NCBI GenBank assembly: GCA_016795125.1
Contig: JAEUIG010000009.1
Coordinates: forward strand, 1-7,057
Direction: 5' to 3'
DNA length: 7,057 nt
DNA from: Planctomycetaceae bacterium
GTDB lineage: Bacteria; Planctomycetota; Planctomycetia; Planctomycetales; Planctomycetaceae
This document shows positions 5,760 through 7,057 of this stretch, one piece after another; position 1 is the stretch's first letter, and every line of letters starts with the position of its first letter. Both the position numbers and the translations under genes were made by a program. The notes below the pieces were generated by a model. It saw nothing but the letters and a program-made list of their open reading frames with translations. It was not told the origin of the DNA and searched no databases.

Positions 5760-5780
5760 CACGGCTTCTGCGAAGCTGTG
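5760..5780. repeat. Hairpin CACGGCTT / AAGCTGTG before mrp
   Basis: The arms at 5760-5767 and 5773-5780 form an 8-bp stem with one G-U pair and a 5-nt loop. No T-tract follows. Between this and the previous cluster there are also CCTCA/TGAGG arms (5716-5720, 5737-5741) around the palindrome CAGCGCTG, so nearly the whole gap is self-complementary. It ends 44 nt before the mrp start. Confidence 0.45.
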
Positions 5781-5810
5781 GCCCCCATGCATGGCGTATC
5801 GAGTCGAATT

Positions 5811-5816
5811 GAGAAG
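5811..5816 (+). promoter_or_regulatory. Ribosome binding site GAGAAG for mrp
   Basis: GAGAAG lies 8 nt before the ATG at 5825. With this spacing the ATG is preferred over the in-frame GTG at 5819, which would leave only 2 nt. Confidence 0.4.
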
Positions 5817-5824
5817 ACGTGACG

Positions 5825-6898
5825 ATGACAAGTGCAGCAGACATTGAATCGAAACTGCGATCGGCGATTGATGCGATCATCGATCCTGAACTCGGGCGGA
5901 CGCTTGGTTCGCTGCGGATGGTGAAGCAGGCAGCGGTGCCCGGAGATCGTGCGACCGTGGAAATCGAGCTGCCGACGCCCGCATATCCCGACCGCGAGCG
6001 GATCGCAGAGCTGGTCCGCAAAGCGGCTGCGGCGGTTGGCGTCCAGGCGGAGACCCGGTTCAGCTGGAAAGTCAAAGGGAAGGAGTCCGGCGGCAATATC
6101 GGGCTGCGGGTGAAGAACATCATCGCGGTCGGCAGCGGCAAGGGGGGCGTCGGCAAGAGCACGCTGGCCGCGTCGCTGGCCTGCGGGATGCGTCACCTGG
6201 GGGCGTCGGTCGGTTTGCTGGACGCCGACGTGTACGGGCCGAGCATTCCGCACCTGTTCGGGGAATCCGGCGAGCTGTCGCTGAAGGAGATCAAGACGCC
6301 GGACGGGCAGGTCGTGCCGCGGGTCGAGCCGATCGAGACGGCCAGTGGAGTCAAGCTGCTGTCGATCGGCTTCCAGATTGCGAAGGATCAGGCGGTGGTC
6401 TGGCGCGGGCCGATGCTGCATCGCCAGTTGACGCTGTTCCTGCAGCACACCGACTGGGGCGAGCTGGATTACCTGTTCATCGACATGCCGCCGGGGACGG
6501 GGGACGTCGCGCTGTCGCTGTCGCAGATGGTGCAGGCGGCGGGAGCGGTCATCGTCTGCACGCCTCAGCAGGTCGCACTGCTGGACGCGGTCCGCGCGAT
6601 CAGCATGTTCCGCACGGTGAAGATTCCGGTTCTCGGAATGGTCGAGAACATGAGCGGCGATGTCTTCGGCCGCGGCGGGACGCGCGCGAAAGCGGGGGAA
6701 CTGGGCGTGCCGTTCCTCGGCGAACTGCCCATCGAAGCAGCCGTGCGGATCAAGGGGGACGACGGGAAGATCGGCGACCTGTATGGGGAGTCGAGTCCTG
6801 TGCGCGAGCCGCTGCTGCGGATCTGCGAGCGGATGGCGATCGAAGTTGCGAAGCAGACGCTGGAGCAGTCGTCGATGCCGACACTGGAGCTGTTGTGA
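5825..6898 (+). CDS. mrp: Mrp/ApbC-family P-loop ATPase, iron-sulfur cluster carrier
   Basis: The 357-residue product is a full-length cytoplasmic member of the Mrp/ApbC/NBP35 family, which binds and passes on Fe-S clusters in an ATP-dependent way. Residues 1 to about 80 form the MIP18/DUF59 domain, with IDPELGRTLGSL (19-30). The SIMIBI-type ATPase follows. It has the deviant Walker A GSGKGGVGKST (103-113), the DADVYGPSIPHL motif (133-144), WRGPM (193-197), and the Walker B region DYLFIDMPPGTGD (215-227). ENMSG is at 274-278. Two usual cysteine features are absent. The CxxC that normally follows ENMS is deleted (ENMSGDVFGRGG), and the DUF59 Cys in TPAC is Tyr54 (TPAYP). The only Cys left are near 120, 245 and 334. 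The ATG at 5825 fits the GAGAAG site. The family is certain; cluster binding in the usual way is doubtful. Confidence 0.95.
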   Translation: MTSAADIESKLRSAIDAIIDPELGRTLGSLRMVKQAAVPGDRATVEIELPTPAYPDRERIAELVRKAAAAVGVQAETRFSWKVKGKESGGNIGLRVKNIIAVGSGKGGVGKSTLAASLACGMRHLGASVGLLDADVYGPSIPHLFGESGELSLKEIKTPDGQVVPRVEPIETASGVKLLSIGFQIAKDQAVVWRGPMLHRQLTLFLQHTDWGELDYLFIDMPPGTGDVALSLSQMVQAAGAVIVCTPQQVALLDAVRAISMFRTVKIPVLGMVENMSGDVFGRGGTRAKAGELGVPFLGELPIEAAVRIKGDDGKIGDLYGESSPVREPLLRICERMAIEVAKQTLEQSSMPTLELL

Positions 6899-6901
6899 GG
6901 A

Positions 6902-6962
6902 GAGCCGTCAGCCGTCAGCCGTCAGCAGATGGACAGACTCACTTCCTGATCGCTGACAGCTC
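6902..6962. repeat. Tandem GCCGTCA heptamer with an inverted copy
   Basis: Three exact head-to-tail copies of GCCGTCA run from 6904 to 6924. The left arm (6902-6918) and the reverse complement of 6946-6962 agree at 14 of 17 positions, and one of the three differences is a G-U pair. The element fills the 79-nt gap after mrp. Its design matches the element at 633-710: 7-nt units on the left, an inverted partner on the right, and a start codon 15 nt after the right arm. Confidence 0.65.
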
Positions 6963-6977
6963 TTTCGAGATCGCCGC

Positions 6978-7057
6978 ATGTGGGACTGGATCGGGTCGCA
7001 TAAAGGGCTGTTTGCCGCGATCTCGGTGCTGACGTTCGTCGGCACGCTGGTGCTGAT
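6978..7057 (+). CDS. Start of a membrane protein (3' partial)
   Basis: Only 26 codons are inside the window. They begin at ATG with a short N-terminal stretch (MWDWIGSHKG) followed by a hydrophobic helix (LFAAISVLTFVGTLVL). This resembles from memory the start of small bacterial membrane proteins of the PGPGW type, but too little is visible to name it. The only candidate ribosome binding site is a weak CGAGA at 6966-6970, 7 nt before the ATG. Translation may be coupled to mrp in a short operon, though the repeat lies between them. Confidence 0.6.
   Translation, partial: MWDWIGSHKGLFAAISVLTFVGTLVL

Noticed and set aside
5511..5822. A 103-codon + strand frame across the gap before mrp
   Set aside because: It overlaps the receiver-like gene in another frame, spans the hairpin-rich gap, and has low-quality, Ser/Cys/Arg-rich sequence.
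5147..6448. A 433-codon open frame on the - strand
   Set aside because: It runs across the receiver-like gene, the intergenic hairpins and the mrp gene. mrp on the other strand is certain, and the - frame product is Arg/His/Pro-rich with no recognisable domain.
6904..6924. GCCGTCA tandem copies as a CRISPR-like array
   Set aside because: The units are 7 nt and directly adjacent, with no spacers.

Overview
The window is high-GC DNA, densely coded and entirely on the + strand, and most likely comes from a member of the Planctomycetota. That assignment is an inference from three things. The intergenic gaps hold structured short-unit repeats. A TAGAAT-type -10 box sits almost directly on a GTG start, implying a leaderless mRNA. 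The Mrp/ApbC protein is of a cysteine-less type. No rRNA, tRNA, CRISPR array, integrase or transposase was seen.

Left part (1-3676), a surface or glycosylation-like block. It starts with the 3' end of a gene whose product ends in a long Ser/Gly/Asp/Glu-rich tail. Next is a DUF115/MptE-like (Maf-type) protein, then a short family 2 glycosyltransferase, which overlaps a family 4 glycosyltransferase by 4 bases (ATGA). Two structured intergenic repeats lie in this block: a 24-nt-arm inverted repeat at 633-710, and a composite element at 1839-1997 whose core has 28-nt arms. One reading is a dedicated O-glycosylation locus for a Ser-rich surface protein; this is a hypothesis.

Middle part (3671-5109), an envelope pair. 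A good sigma-70-like promoter overlaps the stop codon of the GT4 gene. It would drive a lipoprotein that looks like the periplasmic P1 domain of SecD without SecD's membrane channel, followed by a small protein with one N-terminal membrane anchor and no recognised family.

Right part (5199-7057). A 130-residue protein with a degenerate receiver-like fold pattern is probably expressed from a leaderless transcript. A 198-nt gap rich in small hairpins follows. Then come a complete Mrp/ApbC-type P-loop ATPase (iron-sulfur cluster carrier family) and, after a third inverted repeat built on a tandem heptamer, the first 26 codons of a membrane protein that runs off the window.

All function calls rest on motif reading by eye. 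Residue positions were counted by hand, and no database search was possible.
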